A stretch of DNA of 64,000 nt from Parvibaculum sp. (GCA_002694985.1 NZNS01000010.1:791921-855920), one strand, 5' to 3'. Counted from the first letter of the stretch, positions 1 to 9,194 are shown. Notes: generated by a model from the sequence alone, not told the origin. Program-made: numbers and translations.

Positions 1-920
1 CCGCCGGAGGGAAGTTCCGCGCGCGGTTCCAGCGCTGCTTCGATTTCACCATCGATATCGTAAAGCGCAAAGAGATCGCCGGGTCCATTGAACAATTGCA
101 CGCGGTCGAGCATTTCCGGCATGGCCCGGCGGCAATAACGCTGGGCTTCGCCAAAGGCATCCACGCAGTCGATCAGCACACGCGCCGTGTCGGCGCTCAC
201 GCAATCGCGCAGGGTCTTCGACACAGGATCGAGATCGTGGAAGACGACACAGGGCGCGTTGGACTTGCGTTCCGTTTCACGCAGCTTGCGCCATTCTTCC
301 GCAAGCTGGCGCGCGTCGGCGGCAATGTCTTCCGCCGTGGCGCCGATTGCCGCCGTGCGAACGATGAAGCCCGCCGGCTCGCCTGTCACACCCATCGGAT
401 TGAAGCGTTCGACCATTTCTTCGACAAGGGTGGTCAGTCTTTCGCGCTCCGCTTCGTCCTCGATGCGGCGCGACAGGGCAACGCCGGACTGGTTGGGAAC
501 GAGAACAAGAAGGCGGCCTGGAATTGTGACATTCGCGGAAAGGCGCGCGCCCTTGTCACTAATCGGATCCTTTACTGCCTGCACTAGGATCGTCTGCCCT
601 TCCTGCACGCAGGCGCTGATCGGCGGCAATACGCCCTCATCGAGGCCGGTAAGTTCGCAAAGGCAGCGCGCCTCTCGCGCACCGAGAAAACCGGCGCGTT
701 CCAGACCGACTTCCACAAAGGCTGCCTGCATGCCGGGTAGCACACGCTGCACACGGCCGAGAAAAATATTGCCGATCAGCGAATGACCGGCGCGGCCTGT
801 CTTTGCCTTGAGGTCGTCTTCCATGGTGCGCTCAAGAAAGAGTTCCACCGGACGCCCGTCCTCGACGATTGCGACGCGCGTTTCGCCGGGACCTACGTTG
901 ATTAAAACTTCTTCGGACAT
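1..920 (-). CDS. rng: Ribonuclease E/G family protein, N-terminal part (ribonuclease G), cut by window edge
   Basis: Endoribonuclease of the RNase E/G family, which matures 5' ends of 16S rRNA and degrades mRNA in the cytoplasm. The gene starts at the ATG at 920 (MSEEVLINVGPGETRVAIVE) and runs off the left edge after about 306 codons. The S1 RNA-binding region is visible near residues 40-85 (GNIFLGRVQRVLPGMQAAFV), followed by the RNase H-like region with RIEDEAER and GEPAGFIVRT. The catalytic C-terminal part lies outside the window. It is the last visible gene of a minus-strand cluster, 121 nt after maf. RNase G rather than RNase E is inferred from the short N-terminus and the infA-maf neighbourhood. 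Confidence 0.9.
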   Translation of the reverse strand, partial: MSEEVLINVGPGETRVAIVEDGRPVELFLERTMEDDLKAKTGRAGHSLIGNIFLGRVQRVLPGMQAAFVEVGLERAGFLGAREARCLCELTGLDEGVLPPISACVQEGQTILVQAVKDPISDKGARLSANVTIPGRLLVLVPNQSGVALSRRIEDEAERERLTTLVEEMVERFNPMGVTGEPAGFIVRTAAIGATAEDIAADARQLAEEWRKLRETERKSNAPCVVFHDLDPVSKTLRDCVSADTARVLIDCVDAFGEAQRYCRRAMPEMLDRVQLFNGPGDLFALYDIDGEIEAALEPRAELPSG

Positions 921-1041
921 AAAACCCCTGATTTGCGCCCGACGCGCCCCCACGCAGCCGGATGCCCCATCTTCACCCTCGTACCTTCCAATCCTTGAAG
1001 GAGCGATCCTAACACTGTTGTCAGCCGGGATGATAGCCGCG

Positions 1042-1623
1042 TCAGTTCTTTGAAATCACAGGATAACCCGCGCCCGAAAGCAGCCCCGCCGTCTCAAAGA
1101 GGGGGAGGCCGACCACAGCGGAATGCGACCCTGTCAGCGCGCGGACGAAGATCGCGGCAAGCCCCTGAACCGCATAGCCGCCTGCCTTGCCGCGCCATTC
1201 GCCCGAAGCCAGGTAGAATGCAATCTCGTCCCCGGACAGACGTTTGAAGGTGACTCGCGTTTCATTCACGCGAATGGCATTGCGATCCGGCGTAACGAGA
1301 CAGACACTTGTGTACACGCGATGCGCGCGGCCGGAGAGAAGCTTCAAGCATTCCTCGGCTTGTACTTCAGTCTCGGCCTTGGGGAGGATGCGCCGCCCGC
1401 AAGCGACAACCGTATCCGCGCCAAGCACGAAGGCGTCGCCATGCACCGAGGCAATGGCCTCGGCCTTTTCGCGCGCAAGACGCTCGGCATGGGCGCGCGG
1501 CAGTTCGTTCTTTTTCGGGGTTTCGTCTATGTCGGCTGCGACGACAAGATCGGGCGCGATGCCGATCTGCGCAAGCAGCGCGAGCCTGCGGGGCGAAGCG
1601 CTGGCGAGAACGAGGCGTGTCAC
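1042..1623 (-). CDS. maf: Maf family nucleoside triphosphate pyrophosphatase
   Basis: Maf proteins hydrolyse non-canonical or modified nucleoside triphosphates to the monophosphate and pyrophosphate, a house-cleaning role in the cytoplasm. The 193-aa product opens with the family signature [12 protein letters not shown] and carries the ADIDET and GADTVV motifs near residues 30 and 68. The gene begins with GTG at 1623, overlapping the infA stop by 4 nt (GTGA), which suggests translational coupling. The order infA-maf-rng is a common alphaproteobacterial arrangement. Substrate choice (dTTP/UTP or m7GTP) cannot be decided here. Confidence 0.93.
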   Translation of the reverse strand: MTRLVLASASPRRLALLAQIGIAPDLVVAADIDETPKKNELPRAHAERLAREKAEAIASVHGDAFVLGADTVVACGRRILPKAETEVQAEECLKLLSGRAHRVYTSVCLVTPDRNAIRVNETRVTFKRLSGDEIAFYLASGEWRGKAGGYAVQGLAAIFVRALTGSHSAVVGLPLFETAGLLSGAGYPVISKN

Positions 1624-1838
1624 TTGAAACGGTAGGTGATCCGCCCCTTGCTCAGATCGTAGGGCGTCATTTCCACAAGCACCTTGTCACCTGCAAGCAC
1701 GCGGATGCGGTTCTTACGCATCTTGCCGGCCGTGTGCGCAATGATCTCGTGTTCGTTCTCAAGCTTCACGCGGAACGTTGCATTGGGCAGCAGTTCCGTC
1801 ACCACGCCCGGAAACTCGAGCAGTTCTTCTTTCGACAT
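1620..1838 (-). CDS. infA: Translation initiation factor IF-1
   Basis: IF-1 binds the ribosomal A site of the 30S subunit during initiation. The product is 72 aa, the standard length, starting [20 protein letters not shown] and ending in the conserved [12 protein letters not shown]. The whole protein is one S1/OB-fold domain. It overlaps maf by 4 nt and is probably transcribed with maf and rng. A likely terminator upstream at 1894-1929 separates this trio from the SIMPL gene, so a promoter probably lies in the 119 nt before the ATG. Confidence 0.97.
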   Translation of the reverse strand: MSKEELLEFPGVVTELLPNATFRVKLENEHEIIAHTAGKMRKNRIRVLAGDKVLVEMTPYDLSKGRITYRFK

Positions 1839-1890
1839 TCACTATCCTTCGGAAATTTGGCCGAAGAATGGTCACAAAGCCTCCGAAAAT

Positions 1891-1930
1891 CAAGAGCCCG
1901 GCCCGCTAATTCGCACGGGGGTCGGGCTCA
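1891..1930 (-). terminator. Probable intrinsic terminator of the SIMPL gene
   Basis: On the minus strand the arms GAGCCCG (1923-1929) and CGGGCTC (1894-1900) pair, with extra internal CCCG/CGGG pairing, followed by TTGATTTT. It lies 28 nt after the SIMPL-domain gene stop and before infA. Confidence 0.5.
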
Positions 1931-1957
1931 AGATATTGATTTCCAGAGGTTTTCGGA

Positions 1958-2683
1958 TCAGTCGGCCAAAAGGTACTCAATGGTGGAGACGACACGGACG
2001 GTCTTCATGACCTGTTCGGTCTGCTGTGCGCCCGGTATGCCGTCGCGCGGCTCGATGGAGAACTGACCCTGCCAAGCGCGCCTGATGCCGCCCAGATGGG
2101 AGCCGGAGTCGGCTGCAAAGGTTTCCGCCGCCTCGCGGGCGCGCTGGGTGGCCTCCTCGATCATTTCCGGCTTCACATCGGCAATTTTCGTGAACAGGTA
2201 AGAGGGCCGGACCGGACCATATTCGTTAGATAAAACAACACCTTGCTCGATGAGCGCGCTGCTCTCACGGTTCGCCGCCGCGACCTTGTCCACGTCGGTC
2301 GAACGCAGCACGAGCTGCTGAGCGATGATGAAGCGCGTATCGAACTGACCGCTCGAATACATCTGGGCGAGACGGTCAGTGACCTGCGGCGCCTGAAGCT
2401 CGATCTCGTCTTCAGAAAAACCATGTGATTTCAAGAAGTTACCGACAATCTCCGCGTTCCGTTTCACCTCGGCCTGCGTGGTGGCGAGGTCGTTGCCGGT
2501 CACGACGAAGCGCAGGCCCCAAAGCGCGAGGTCAGCCTTAACCTCCCGTTCCGAAAGGCCTTTTACGGATACGGAGCGATCTCCGAGACGCGATTTCACG
2601 AGTCCCTGACCGCCAAGATAACCGCCAAGGGCGATACCGAGACCAAGGATCAGGGCGGCCGTCAAAGTGAAAATGGATTTCAT
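1958..2683 (-). CDS. SIMPL domain-containing (DUF541) exported protein
   Basis: The 241-aa product starts with a membrane segment or signal sequence (residues 5-25, FTLTAALILGLGIALGGYLGG). It is followed by a SIMPL/DUF541 domain recognised from VSVKGLSEREVKADLALWGL and the C-terminal RVVSTIEYLLAD. No cleavage site is obvious, so it may stay anchored in the inner membrane facing the periplasm. The molecular role of the family is poorly defined. It sits between the phosphatase gene and infA, interrupting an otherwise conserved housekeeping cluster. On the minus strand a TATAAAT box lies about 30 nt upstream of the start. Confidence 0.85.
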   Translation of the reverse strand: MKSIFTLTAALILGLGIALGGYLGGQGLVKSRLGDRSVSVKGLSEREVKADLALWGLRFVVTGNDLATTQAEVKRNAEIVGNFLKSHGFSEDEIELQAPQVTDRLAQMYSSGQFDTRFIIAQQLVLRSTDVDKVAAANRESSALIEQGVVLSNEYGPVRPSYLFTKIADVKPEMIEEATQRAREAAETFAADSGSHLGGIRRAWQGQFSIEPRDGIPGAQQTEQVMKTVRVVSTIEYLLAD

Positions 2684-3014
2684 GGTAAGGCATTCCCCCG
2701 CTTCAGATTTTCCGATTTATACCACATGGATTGCGGCGGTTTCATGGATCAAACCGGGGACAACCCGCCCACCACTGTCACACAAACGTCATAAAAACGT
2801 CACGCAAGGCCGAACCCGAGGACAACCGGCCCCAAGGACAATTTTCGCTCGCGGCGTTTTCGGGACCGACATTCCGGCTCTTGCCGACGCGATTCCCCGG
2901 AAGGGTTTTGCTCAGACTACGCATCCGGCGCTGTTCCGGGGACAAGATCGCGCACCCTTGCCTGCATGTCCCTTCCATGCCCCCTGGCTTGCGCCGGGGC
3001 GACTTTATCCCCGT
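2684..3014. other. Gene-free stretch with GGGGAYAA and GTCA repeats
   Basis: There is no coding gene in this 331-nt gap. It contains GGGGACAA at about 2755, then three GTCA-type half-sites 11 bp apart (2777-2805: ctgtcac, acgtcat, acgtcac). A second GGGGACAA lies at about 2937. On the minus strand GGGGATAA sits two bases after the phosphatase stop codon. Related elements occur at about 35.6 and 59.2 kb. Confidence 0.6.
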
Positions 3015-3509
3015 TCAGCCCATCTCGGCGCCGGCGCGGCCGAAGCGGCGCTCAAGAAGCTTTGCGAGTTCATCTCGCAGCGCGCGATAGGCATCGAGAC
3101 GGCGCTCACGATTGCCGCCGGTGGGCACGGCGAGCGGATCTGCGACTTCCCAATATTCAACGTCCGTAGCGGAGGAGCGCGTCAGGGCCTCCGCCTGCTC
3201 GCGCGCCTCGGGCGTGAGCGCGACGATGAGATCGAAGCTCGTCACATCGTCGAGTTCGTCGATGCTCTTGGGTGTGCTAGGCGCAACATCGACGCCTGCT
3301 TCACGCAGAACCTCGGCGGCAAAGGGATCGGGATCTTCCGCAGGCGAGACGCCGGCGGAATCGATGAAGATGCGGGCGCCGTGGTTCTTCTTTAGCAGCG
3401 CCTCGGCGATGGGTGAGCGGATCGCATTCAGGTTGCAGACGAAGAGCACCGACGCCGGAATGCCGTCTCCCTTCTTTACCTCCGCACTGCCGCCAGCCAT
3501 CGTACTCAT
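3015..3509 (-). CDS. Low-molecular-weight protein tyrosine phosphatase family protein
   Basis: Cytoplasmic phosphatase of the LMW-PTP/ArsC fold, 164 aa. The catalytic P-loop is visible as VCNLNAIRS near residue 25 (C-x5-R-S), and the C-terminal acidic loop as DPLAVPTGG. The initiator ATG overlaps the stop of the UPF0262 gene (ATGA), indicating a tight operon. Homologues in this position are often annotated as arsenate reductase-like; the presence of the P-loop supports phosphatase chemistry, but the substrate is unknown. Confidence 0.85.
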   Translation of the reverse strand: MSTMAGGSAEVKKGDGIPASVLFVCNLNAIRSPIAEALLKKNHGARIFIDSAGVSPAEDPDPFAAEVLREAGVDVAPSTPKSIDELDDVTSFDLIVALTPEAREQAEALTRSSATDVEYWEVADPLAVPTGGNRERRLDAYRALRDELAKLLERRFGRAGAEMG

Positions 3510-4036
3510 CCCTTGATGTGCAGGACGCAGATAAGGGTGAAGAGACGGCGCGCCGTATCGAAGTCCATCTCGATCTTGCCGGAAAGGCGCTCCTTCAAGG
3601 TTTCGGAGCCCTCGTTGTGGAGACCACGGCGGCCCATGTCGATCGCCTCGATCTGCGCGGGCGCAGCGGTCTTGATCGCGTCGTAATAGCTTTCGCAGAT
3701 CATGAAATAGTCCTTGATGATCCTGCGGAACGGCGTGAGCGAGAGCAGCACCTTGCCATGCGCATCGCCGGATTCGAGGCGGATGTCGAAGACGAGACGG
3801 TTTTCCTCGATGGAAAGATGAAGAATGTAAGGACCGCCATCGCTGCCGACCGGCGCGAAACGGTTTTCCTCCAGGAGGTCGAAGATCGCGACCTTGCGCT
3901 CATGCTCGACATCGGGGCTGCGGCGCACGACCGAGCGCTCGTCGAGAATAAGGTCGACGATGCGAAAATCTGTTCCCTCCGGAAAAACCGGAGAGGCGGA
4001 TGCGCTGGTTTCATCGTCTGCCGAATGATCGGTCAT
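3506..4036 (-). CDS. UPF0262 family protein
   Basis: A 176-aa protein recognised as UPF0262 from the core [28 protein letters not shown] at the C-terminus and [19 protein letters not shown] in the middle. The first 20 or so residues are a variable acidic/serine-rich tail. The family is confined mainly to alphaproteobacteria and has no established function. It is located between hisD (130 nt upstream) and the LMW phosphatase (4-nt overlap). Confidence 0.85.
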   Translation of the reverse strand: MTDHSADDETSASASPVFPEGTDFRIVDLILDERSVVRRSPDVEHERKVAIFDLLEENRFAPVGSDGGPYILHLSIEENRLVFDIRLESGDAHGKVLLSLTPFRRIIKDYFMICESYYDAIKTAAPAQIEAIDMGRRGLHNEGSETLKERLSGKIEMDFDTARRLFTLICVLHIKG

Positions 4037-4166
4037 GGTGGTGCAGTGTAAGCCGATTTGAAGGAAGGAAGAAAGCGAGGGCGACCGGCCTTCAAGAGGG
4101 AAGGTCCATGGGCTCCGATCTCCACCGGAGGTGACATGCGTTCTGAAGGCGAGGCCGGAAAATCTT

Positions 4167-5462
4167 TCAAAGGTTCAGGCGAATGGCGACCGAGCGGCCA
4201 TGTGCGTCGAGGCCCTCGGCCTCGGCGAGCGCAAGGGCGGCGGGGCCGATGGCGCGCAGCGCCTCCGGGCCGCAGCGAACGATGGAACTGCGCTTCATGA
4301 AGTCGAGTACGTTGAGGCCCGAGGAGAAGCGCGCCGAACGCGCCGTAGGCAGCACATGGTTCGAACCGGCCACATAGTCGCCAATGGCTTCCGGGGTATA
4401 GCGTCCCAGGAAAATCGCGCCGGCGTTGGAAATCTGCGCAAGGAGGCTGTCGGGGTCCGCGACCGCAAGCTCCAGATGCTCGGGCGCAAGCCGGTCGACC
4501 AGCGGACAGGCATCGGCAAGCCTTTCCACCACAATGACTGCACCGAAATCGGCCCAGCTCTTCGTTGCAGTCGTCTCGCGCGGGAGTGTCTTCAACTGGC
4601 GCTCCACCGCTTCCTCGACGCGCCCGGCAAATGCAGTGTCATCGGTAATCAGGATCGACTGCGAGCTTGCATCATGCTCGGCCTGCGAGAGGAGATCGGC
4701 TGCGATCCATTCGGGATCGTTCTCGCCATCGGCAACAACGAGAATTTCCGACGGCCCGGCAATCATGTCGATGCCGACCGTGCCGAAGACCTGGCGCTTG
4801 GCTTCCGCGACAAAGGCATTGCCGGGACCGACAATCTTGTCGACGGGGGCAATCGTCTTCGTGCCAAAAGCGAGCGCGGCGACGGCCTGCGCACCGCCGA
4901 CACGGTAAACCTCGTTCACGCCTGCGAGCCTGGCGGCGGCAAGCACCAGCGGGTTCACGATGCCGTCCGGCGTCGGCACCACCATGACGATGCGCTTCAC
5001 GCCCGCGACCTTCGCGGGGACAGCGTTCATCAAGACCGAACTCGGATAATTCGCCGTGCCGCCTGGCACGTAGAGACCAACCGCGCCGATGGAGGTCCAG
5101 CGATGGCCAAGCTCCACGCCCTGCGCATCCGTGAAGCGCGCATCTTCCGGGCGCTGACGTTCGTGATAGGCCGCGATACGCGTGGCGGCGATCTTCAGGG
5201 CCTCAAGCGTTTTCGGATCGCAGGCATCCATCGCAGCATCGAGATCGGCCTGCGGTATCGCAAGCGTTTCGGCGGTGAGGCCCTCGAGGCGGTCGAAGCG
5301 GCATGTATATTCGATCAGCGCCTCGTCACCACGCGCGCGCACATCCGCGACGATCTTTTCAACCACGTCGCGCACATCGACGGATGCCTCGCGCTTTCCC
5401 GTGAGAAGAGCGGCGAAGTCCTTTTCGAAGGTTGAGTCTTTCGCATTCAGGCGAGTGGGCAT
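4167..5462 (-). CDS. hisD: Histidinol dehydrogenase
   Basis: Zn-dependent enzyme for the last two steps of histidine synthesis, oxidising L-histidinol to L-histidine with NAD. The start chosen is ATG at 5462 ([20 protein letters not shown]), giving 431 aa, the usual size. A longer reading would run into the DUF2948 gene. Seen motifs are [33 protein letters not shown] (metal ligands), LAPEHLEL and the C-terminal [13 protein letters not shown]. It lies 4 nt after DUF2948. The location away from other his genes is normal in alphaproteobacteria. Confidence 0.96.
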   Translation of the reverse strand: MPTRLNAKDSTFEKDFAALLTGKREASVDVRDVVEKIVADVRARGDEALIEYTCRFDRLEGLTAETLAIPQADLDAAMDACDPKTLEALKIAATRIAAYHERQRPEDARFTDAQGVELGHRWTSIGAVGLYVPGGTANYPSSVLMNAVPAKVAGVKRIVMVVPTPDGIVNPLVLAAARLAGVNEVYRVGGAQAVAALAFGTKTIAPVDKIVGPGNAFVAEAKRQVFGTVGIDMIAGPSEILVVADGENDPEWIAADLLSQAEHDASSQSILITDDTAFAGRVEEAVERQLKTLPRETTATKSWADFGAVIVVERLADACPLVDRLAPEHLELAVADPDSLLAQISNAGAIFLGRYTPEAIGDYVAGSNHVLPTARSARFSSGLNVLDFMKRSSIVRCGPEALRAIGPAALALAEAEGLDAHGRSVAIRLNL

Positions 5463-5466
5463 TGGT

Positions 5467-5940
5467 TCAGTCCAGATCGTGCGCGGGCTTGTTCGGCGTT
5501 TCCCAGACGAGGCCGAGATCCGAGAGATGGGCATCGAGCGCCTCGACCTCAAGCTGCACTTCGGCACCGCCGGAGAAAACCAGCGTGACAATGCCCGAGG
5601 GCGCGTTCAACTCATCGAAGCGAATGGCCAGCAGGTTGAGCACGCCATCCGGCCTGTCCTGCGAGATGTTGCGCGCGCGGGCGGAAAGAACGTTGTCGAA
5701 ATGGAGCCCTGTGCGAACGCGCTCATGGCTCTGCTTGCGGGACTTGCCCTCCCCTTCCCAGCGAAAACGGTTCACCACGCAGGCGAAGCGCCGTGTCGAG
5801 GGCAGGAAGGCAAGATCACGCACATGGGTGACCGCATCCTGCAAGGCAGCAGAAATCACTTCCAGATCGGTGGCATCCTCTGCGGCGAGGCGAAGGTCTT
5901 TCACGTCCGGCATAGCTGCTCCGGCTTTCTTTTCTGTCAC
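5467..5940 (-). CDS. DUF2948 family protein
   Basis: A 157-aa cytoplasmic protein of unknown function. The family is recognised from [33 protein letters not shown] and the tail [14 protein letters not shown]. The GTG start at 5940 overlaps the murA stop (GTGA); an in-frame ATG at 5913 (MPDVKDLRL) is an alternative. It is consistently found between murA and hisD in alphaproteobacteria, which is the only functional clue. Confidence 0.85.
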   Translation of the reverse strand: MTEKKAGAAMPDVKDLRLAAEDATDLEVISAALQDAVTHVRDLAFLPSTRRFACVVNRFRWEGEGKSRKQSHERVRTGLHFDNVLSARARNISQDRPDGVLNLLAIRFDELNAPSGIVTLVFSGGAEVQLEVEALDAHLSDLGLVWETPNKPAHDLD

Positions 5941-7208
5941 GCCTTTTCACGCCATATCTCGGCGCCACAGGCACTGAGTTTTGCCTCGATACGTTCAAAG
6001 CCGCGATCGAGGTGATAAACGCGGTTTACGACGGTTTCGCCCTCGGCGGCGAGACCGGCAATGATGAGGGCGGCGGAAGCGCGCAGGTCGGAGGCCATGA
6101 CGGGCGCGCCCTTCAGCTTCTCGACGCCGCGCACCAGCGCCTTGTCGCCGTGAAGCGAGATATCCGCGCCGAAGCGGGCCAGTTCCTGCACATGCATGAA
6201 ACGGTTTTCGAAAATGGTTTCGGTGATTTCGGATTCGCCGTCGGCCATCGTCATCAGGGCCATGAACTGCGCCTGAAGATCGGTCGGGAAACCGGGGAAG
6301 ACCTGCGTCACCACATCCGTCGCCTGAAGACACTCGCCATTGCGCGAGATGCGCACGGCACCCTGCTCGCTCTCGACCTCGGCACCGGCGGCGCGAAGGA
6401 CGGAGAGCGCGGCCTCGAATGTCTCGGGCAAGGCGCCTTCGAGCACCACCTCACCGCCCGCCATGGCGGCGGCGACGGCATAGGTGCCGGCCTCGATGCG
6501 GTCCGCGATGACGCTGTGGGTTGCGCCGTGCAGCTTTTCGACGCCTTCGATGCGCAATGTCGAGGTGCCGATGCCCTCGATCTTCGCGCCCATGGCGACG
6601 AGGCAATTCGCGACATCGCAGATTTCCGGTTCGCGGGCTGCGTTTTCCAGCACGGTGAGACCATCGGCAAGCGTGGCGGCCATCATCAGCGTATGCGTGG
6701 CGCCGACGGAGACGATGGGCGAGCGGACGACCGCGCCCTTCAGACCGTCCGGCGCGGAGGCGAGGACATAGCCTTCCACGAGGTCGATCTCGGCCCCCAT
6801 CTTCTGCAGGCCCTTTATATAAAGGTCGACCGGGCGTGCACCGATGGCACAGCCGCCGGGCAGCGAGACCTTGGCCTTCCGGCAGCGGCCGAGAAGAGGC
6901 CCGAGCACCCAGAAACTCGCGCGAATCTGCGAGACGATCTCGTAAGGCGCGGTGGTCGAGGTGATGTCGGCGGCGCGAATCGTCATCACGTCGGCATCCC
7001 CTCCATCATTCATGGACACGCTGGCACCAAGGGCACGGAGAAGCTTCGTCAGCGTCTTCACATCGGCAAGGCGCGGCATGTTGGCGAGCTTCAGGGGCTC
7101 GTCGGTCAGCAAGGCGGCCGTCATCAGCGGGAGCGCCGCATTTTTGGCGCCGCTCACGGGAATCCGGCCCTTGAGACGGCGGCCACCGCGAATGTGTATC
7201 GTATCCAT
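5937..7208 (-). CDS. murA: UDP-N-acetylglucosamine 1-carboxyvinyltransferase
   Basis: Catalyses the first committed step of peptidoglycan synthesis, transferring enolpyruvate from PEP to UDP-GlcNAc in the cytoplasm. The start is ATG at 7208 ([20 protein letters not shown]), giving 423 aa. The substrate lysine lies in [11 protein letters not shown] and the reactive cysteine in [14 protein letters not shown] near residue 120, so the enzyme should be fosfomycin-sensitive in principle. It heads the DUF2948-hisD cluster. Confidence 0.97.
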   Translation of the reverse strand: MDTIHIRGGRRLKGRIPVSGAKNAALPLMTAALLTDEPLKLANMPRLADVKTLTKLLRALGASVSMNDGGDADVMTIRAADITSTTAPYEIVSQIRASFWVLGPLLGRCRKAKVSLPGGCAIGARPVDLYIKGLQKMGAEIDLVEGYVLASAPDGLKGAVVRSPIVSVGATHTLMMAATLADGLTVLENAAREPEICDVANCLVAMGAKIEGIGTSTLRIEGVEKLHGATHSVIADRIEAGTYAVAAAMAGGEVVLEGALPETFEAALSVLRAAGAEVESEQGAVRISRNGECLQATDVVTQVFPGFPTDLQAQFMALMTMADGESEITETIFENRFMHVQELARFGADISLHGDKALVRGVEKLKGAPVMASDLRASAALIIAGLAAEGETVVNRVYHLDRGFERIEAKLSACGAEIWREKA

Positions 7209-7477
7209 GAATATGTCCCGGTTGGGGTTCAGCGGTTTATAGGGGGAGCGGGCCCCTAAGTCACAGGGCAATCGAATGAATTCGATTACCCTTCCTTTTT
7301 ATTACCCTCAAGCGCCGGGCGGGGCTTTCCTCGCATAAGCGCGGGCAGCCCCCGGGTGCGTATGCGCACCCTCTTATTGAGACAACAGGTGGCATCCGCC
7401 GCCGCCGGGCCTTGCCATTCTTGCGCAGCAAAAATGGTTGTCACCACTCATGCCCGCGAATCCGGGCACTTTTAGGG
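7209..7477. other. Intergenic region upstream of murA
   Basis: This is 269 nt with no gene on either strand. It contains a hairpin at 7451-7468 (TGCCCG/CGGGCA arms) just downstream of the small 57-aa gene. The hairpin lacks a U-run on the minus strand but is followed by CTTTT on the plus strand. The murA promoter presumably lies here; no clear -35/-10 pair was seen. Confidence 0.4.
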
Positions 7478-7651
7478 CTATTGCGCGCCTTCCTTGCGGG
7501 CGCGGGACTGCTGCTTCCGCTTCTTGAGGTTCTCGCGCAGCGTCTCTGCGAGGCGGGCTTCACGGGCCTTGGCCTCACGGGTCTGGGCGGCACGATCCTG
7601 GCCTTTGCCACCGGGCGTGCGGGGATCGAAGGTGGGGCGGCTGTTCTTCAT
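7478..7651 (-). CDS. Small basic hypothetical protein, 57 aa
   Basis: Short gene upstream of murA on the same strand. It encodes MKNSRPTFDPRTPGGKGQD... ending RENLKKRKQQSRARKEGAQ. The C-terminal half is a highly charged helix rich in Arg, Lys and Ala (RAAQTREAKAREARLAETLR). A purine-rich AAGAG precedes the ATG by only a few bases, so initiation may be weak. Similar small proteins with a REN-L-x-R-RK motif are common in alphaproteobacteria from memory, but no function is known. An RNA- or ribosome-associated role is only a guess from charge. Confidence 0.65.
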   Translation of the reverse strand: MKNSRPTFDPRTPGGKGQDRAAQTREAKAREARLAETLRENLKKRKQQSRARKEGAQ

Positions 7652-7866
7652 CTCTTGCTACTCAATTCGGGGGCCCAATCCGGCCAATCCGGGGGCCCGC
7701 ATCCAGGGGAGAAAGAGGGGAAGATAGTGCGTTGCGGCATCTTGCGCGAGGGGGGTCGCTGTGGCACTTTCCGCGCGCTTCGAAAAAGAGGGCCAGCGCC
7801 CCGGCGCCAACGGTCCGTTTACCATTCGAGGCGAGACTGCGAGCGGCCTTCGCGCCCCTCCGGCAC

Positions 7867-7941
<75 letters not shown>

Positions 7942-8045
7942 TTTTCCCGGAAGACCTTTTTCCCTTCATTTCAATTCCTGCCCGGCCCTGGGACATGCTT
8001 CCGGCTCCTGATAGGCTTGAGCCTTGATCGGGGAAGGAGACGTTC

Positions 8046-8213
8046 ATGACCAAGCTGACAAATATGCTGGCTCCGGGCGTAGTGGTTCTGGGCCTGCTGG
8101 CCCTGACGATACCCACCGTGGCGAATGCACATGGCGGGGGATGCCGCAAATCCTCGCCGCCCGGACAATGCTGCCACATGGATAACAGCACCGGCGTCGT
8201 TCACTGTCACTAG
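8046..8213 (+). CDS. Small secreted Cys/His-rich protein, 55 aa (YHYH-like)
   Basis: Starts at ATG 8046 after a strong ribosome site (GGGAAGGAG 7 nt upstream). Residues 1-28 form a signal peptide ending ...TIPTVANA. The mature part is only about 27 residues, HGGGCRKSSPPGQC then CHMDNSTGVVHCH, with four Cys and four His. The ending resembles the YHYH-type motif (H-G-G-x-D/C ... H-x-N-x-x-T-G-x-x-H-C-H) found in small periplasmic proteins. This suggests metal binding or disulphide structure in the periplasm. The gene ends just before a flavodoxin remnant. Confidence 0.7.
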   Translation: MTKLTNMLAPGVVVLGLLALTIPTVANAHGGGCRKSSPPGQCCHMDNSTGVVHCH

Positions 8214-8490
8214 ACAAGGCAGCGCCCTCTCGCCGGGCCGACATACTGGTGATCGGGACACCGATCTGGCTCGGTGAGGAATCTTCCGTGTGCCGCCTTA
8301 TTATCGAACGACTTTACGGTATGTCGGGCGAGCTGAACGAGAAGGGTCAGTCGAGTTTCTACGGCAAGAACGGCGGCACGGTGATTACCGGCAATGAGGA
8401 CGGCATCAAGCATTGCGCCATGTCGATCCTTCATGTCGATCCTTCATGCGCTCGGCCATCCGGGATACACGACCCCGCCTCAGGCCCCCA
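8214..8490 (+). pseudogene. NAD(P)H-dependent oxidoreductase / flavodoxin-like remnant
   Basis: Translation from about 8232 gives RADILVIGTPIWLGEESSVC, LIIERLYGMSGELNEKG and GGTVITGNEDGIKHCAMSIL, clearly the middle of a flavodoxin-like NAD(P)H oxidoreductase. The N-terminal third (FMN phosphate loop) is missing. A 13-bp tandem duplication (catgtcgatcctt at 8419-8431 and 8432-8444) shifts the frame. Removing one copy restores MSILHALGHPGYTTPPQA. The sequence stops there, so the C-terminus is also lost. The gene is dead by 5' loss, frameshift and 3' loss. Confidence 0.85.
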
Positions 8491-8500
8491 TCTGAGGCGG
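8475..8500. repeat. 9-bp stem hairpin between flavodoxin remnant and YhhN gene
   Basis: CCGCCTCAG (8475-8483) and CTGAGGCGG (8492-8500) form a perfect 9-bp stem, starting 5 nt after the stop of the minus-strand YhhN gene. There is no U-run on either strand, so it is more likely an RNA 3'-end stabiliser than a classic terminator. Confidence 0.5.
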
Positions 8501-8504
8501 GCGC

Positions 8505-9194
8505 TCATGGCATGAGAAGCGCGAGGAGCGAAAGCGCCATCAATGCCTGCCCCACATAATAAGTGATCCAGACGATCAGCCCGCGCGCGGGGACCGGCGA
8601 CTTGAACTTGTCGAAGGCGATGACGCTGTCGGAAATCACGAAGAGGACGGCGCCGAGGCCGAGAAGAGGCGCGCCTTCGGGGATTGCGAGCGCGGACAAG
8701 GCCATGACGAGGATGACCACGAGATAGGTGCCGACGGGGAGCTTCATCCTGCCGAGGGTGGGGGCAAGCGTGAAATAAAGCGCCATAGCGCCGAGGCCGA
8801 CGGCGAGCGAGATGGTCTTCTGCGCGAGCGTTTCGGGCGCGCTGGCGATGGGCACCATGACCGCGATATAGAAAAGATGGCTGACAAGGAAAGCCACGAG
8901 GCCACGCGGAAAATTGCGCGCATCGCCCTTCATGGCGAGGAAGAAGTCACCCAGCGCGGAAAAGAGAAAGGCGGCAGAGAGAAGCAGGAGCGGTAGCGCC
9001 GGGCCTATGCCGACCGCCAGAAGCGGCAAGGGCACGAGCAGGCCGATGGCAGCGGTCTTGAGGCCTGTGCGGAGCAGCGAAGGGGCCGCGCGCTCGATCA
9101 CCTGATAGGCGATGGCCGCGATGAGCGAGAGCAGCGCGAGCGCAATGCGCAGCGCGTCGAGGCCATCCCCCGTCATGAAAATCCGCTCAAGCAT
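8505..9194 (-). CDS. YhhN family membrane protein (lysoplasmalogenase-like)
   Basis: An integral membrane protein of 229 aa from ATG 9194 (MLERIFMTGDGLDALRIALA), chosen because a GGGGGAAACG ribosome site lies just upstream; an upstream start would overlap the divergent methyltransferase promoter. About eight hydrophobic helices are visible. The YhhN/TMEM86 core appears as SALGDFFLAMKG, RGLVAFLVSHLFYIA, VLFVISDSVIAFDKF and WITYYVGQALMALS. Family members hydrolyse lysoplasmalogen vinyl ethers in animals; the bacterial substrate is uncertain. Confidence 0.85.
   Translation of the reverse strand: MLERIFMTGDGLDALRIALALLSLIAAIAYQVIERAAPSLLRTGLKTAAIGLLVPLPLLAVGIGPALPLLLLSAAFLFSALGDFFLAMKGDARNFPRGLVAFLVSHLFYIAVMVPIASAPETLAQKTISLAVGLGAMALYFTLAPTLGRMKLPVGTYLVVILVMALSALAIPEGAPLLGLGAVLFVISDSVIAFDKFKSPVPARGLIVWITYYVGQALMALSLLALLMP

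Noticed and set aside
7451..7468. Terminator after the 57-aa gene
   Set aside because: The hairpin is real but there is no U-run on the minus strand, so it is noted only as a hairpin.
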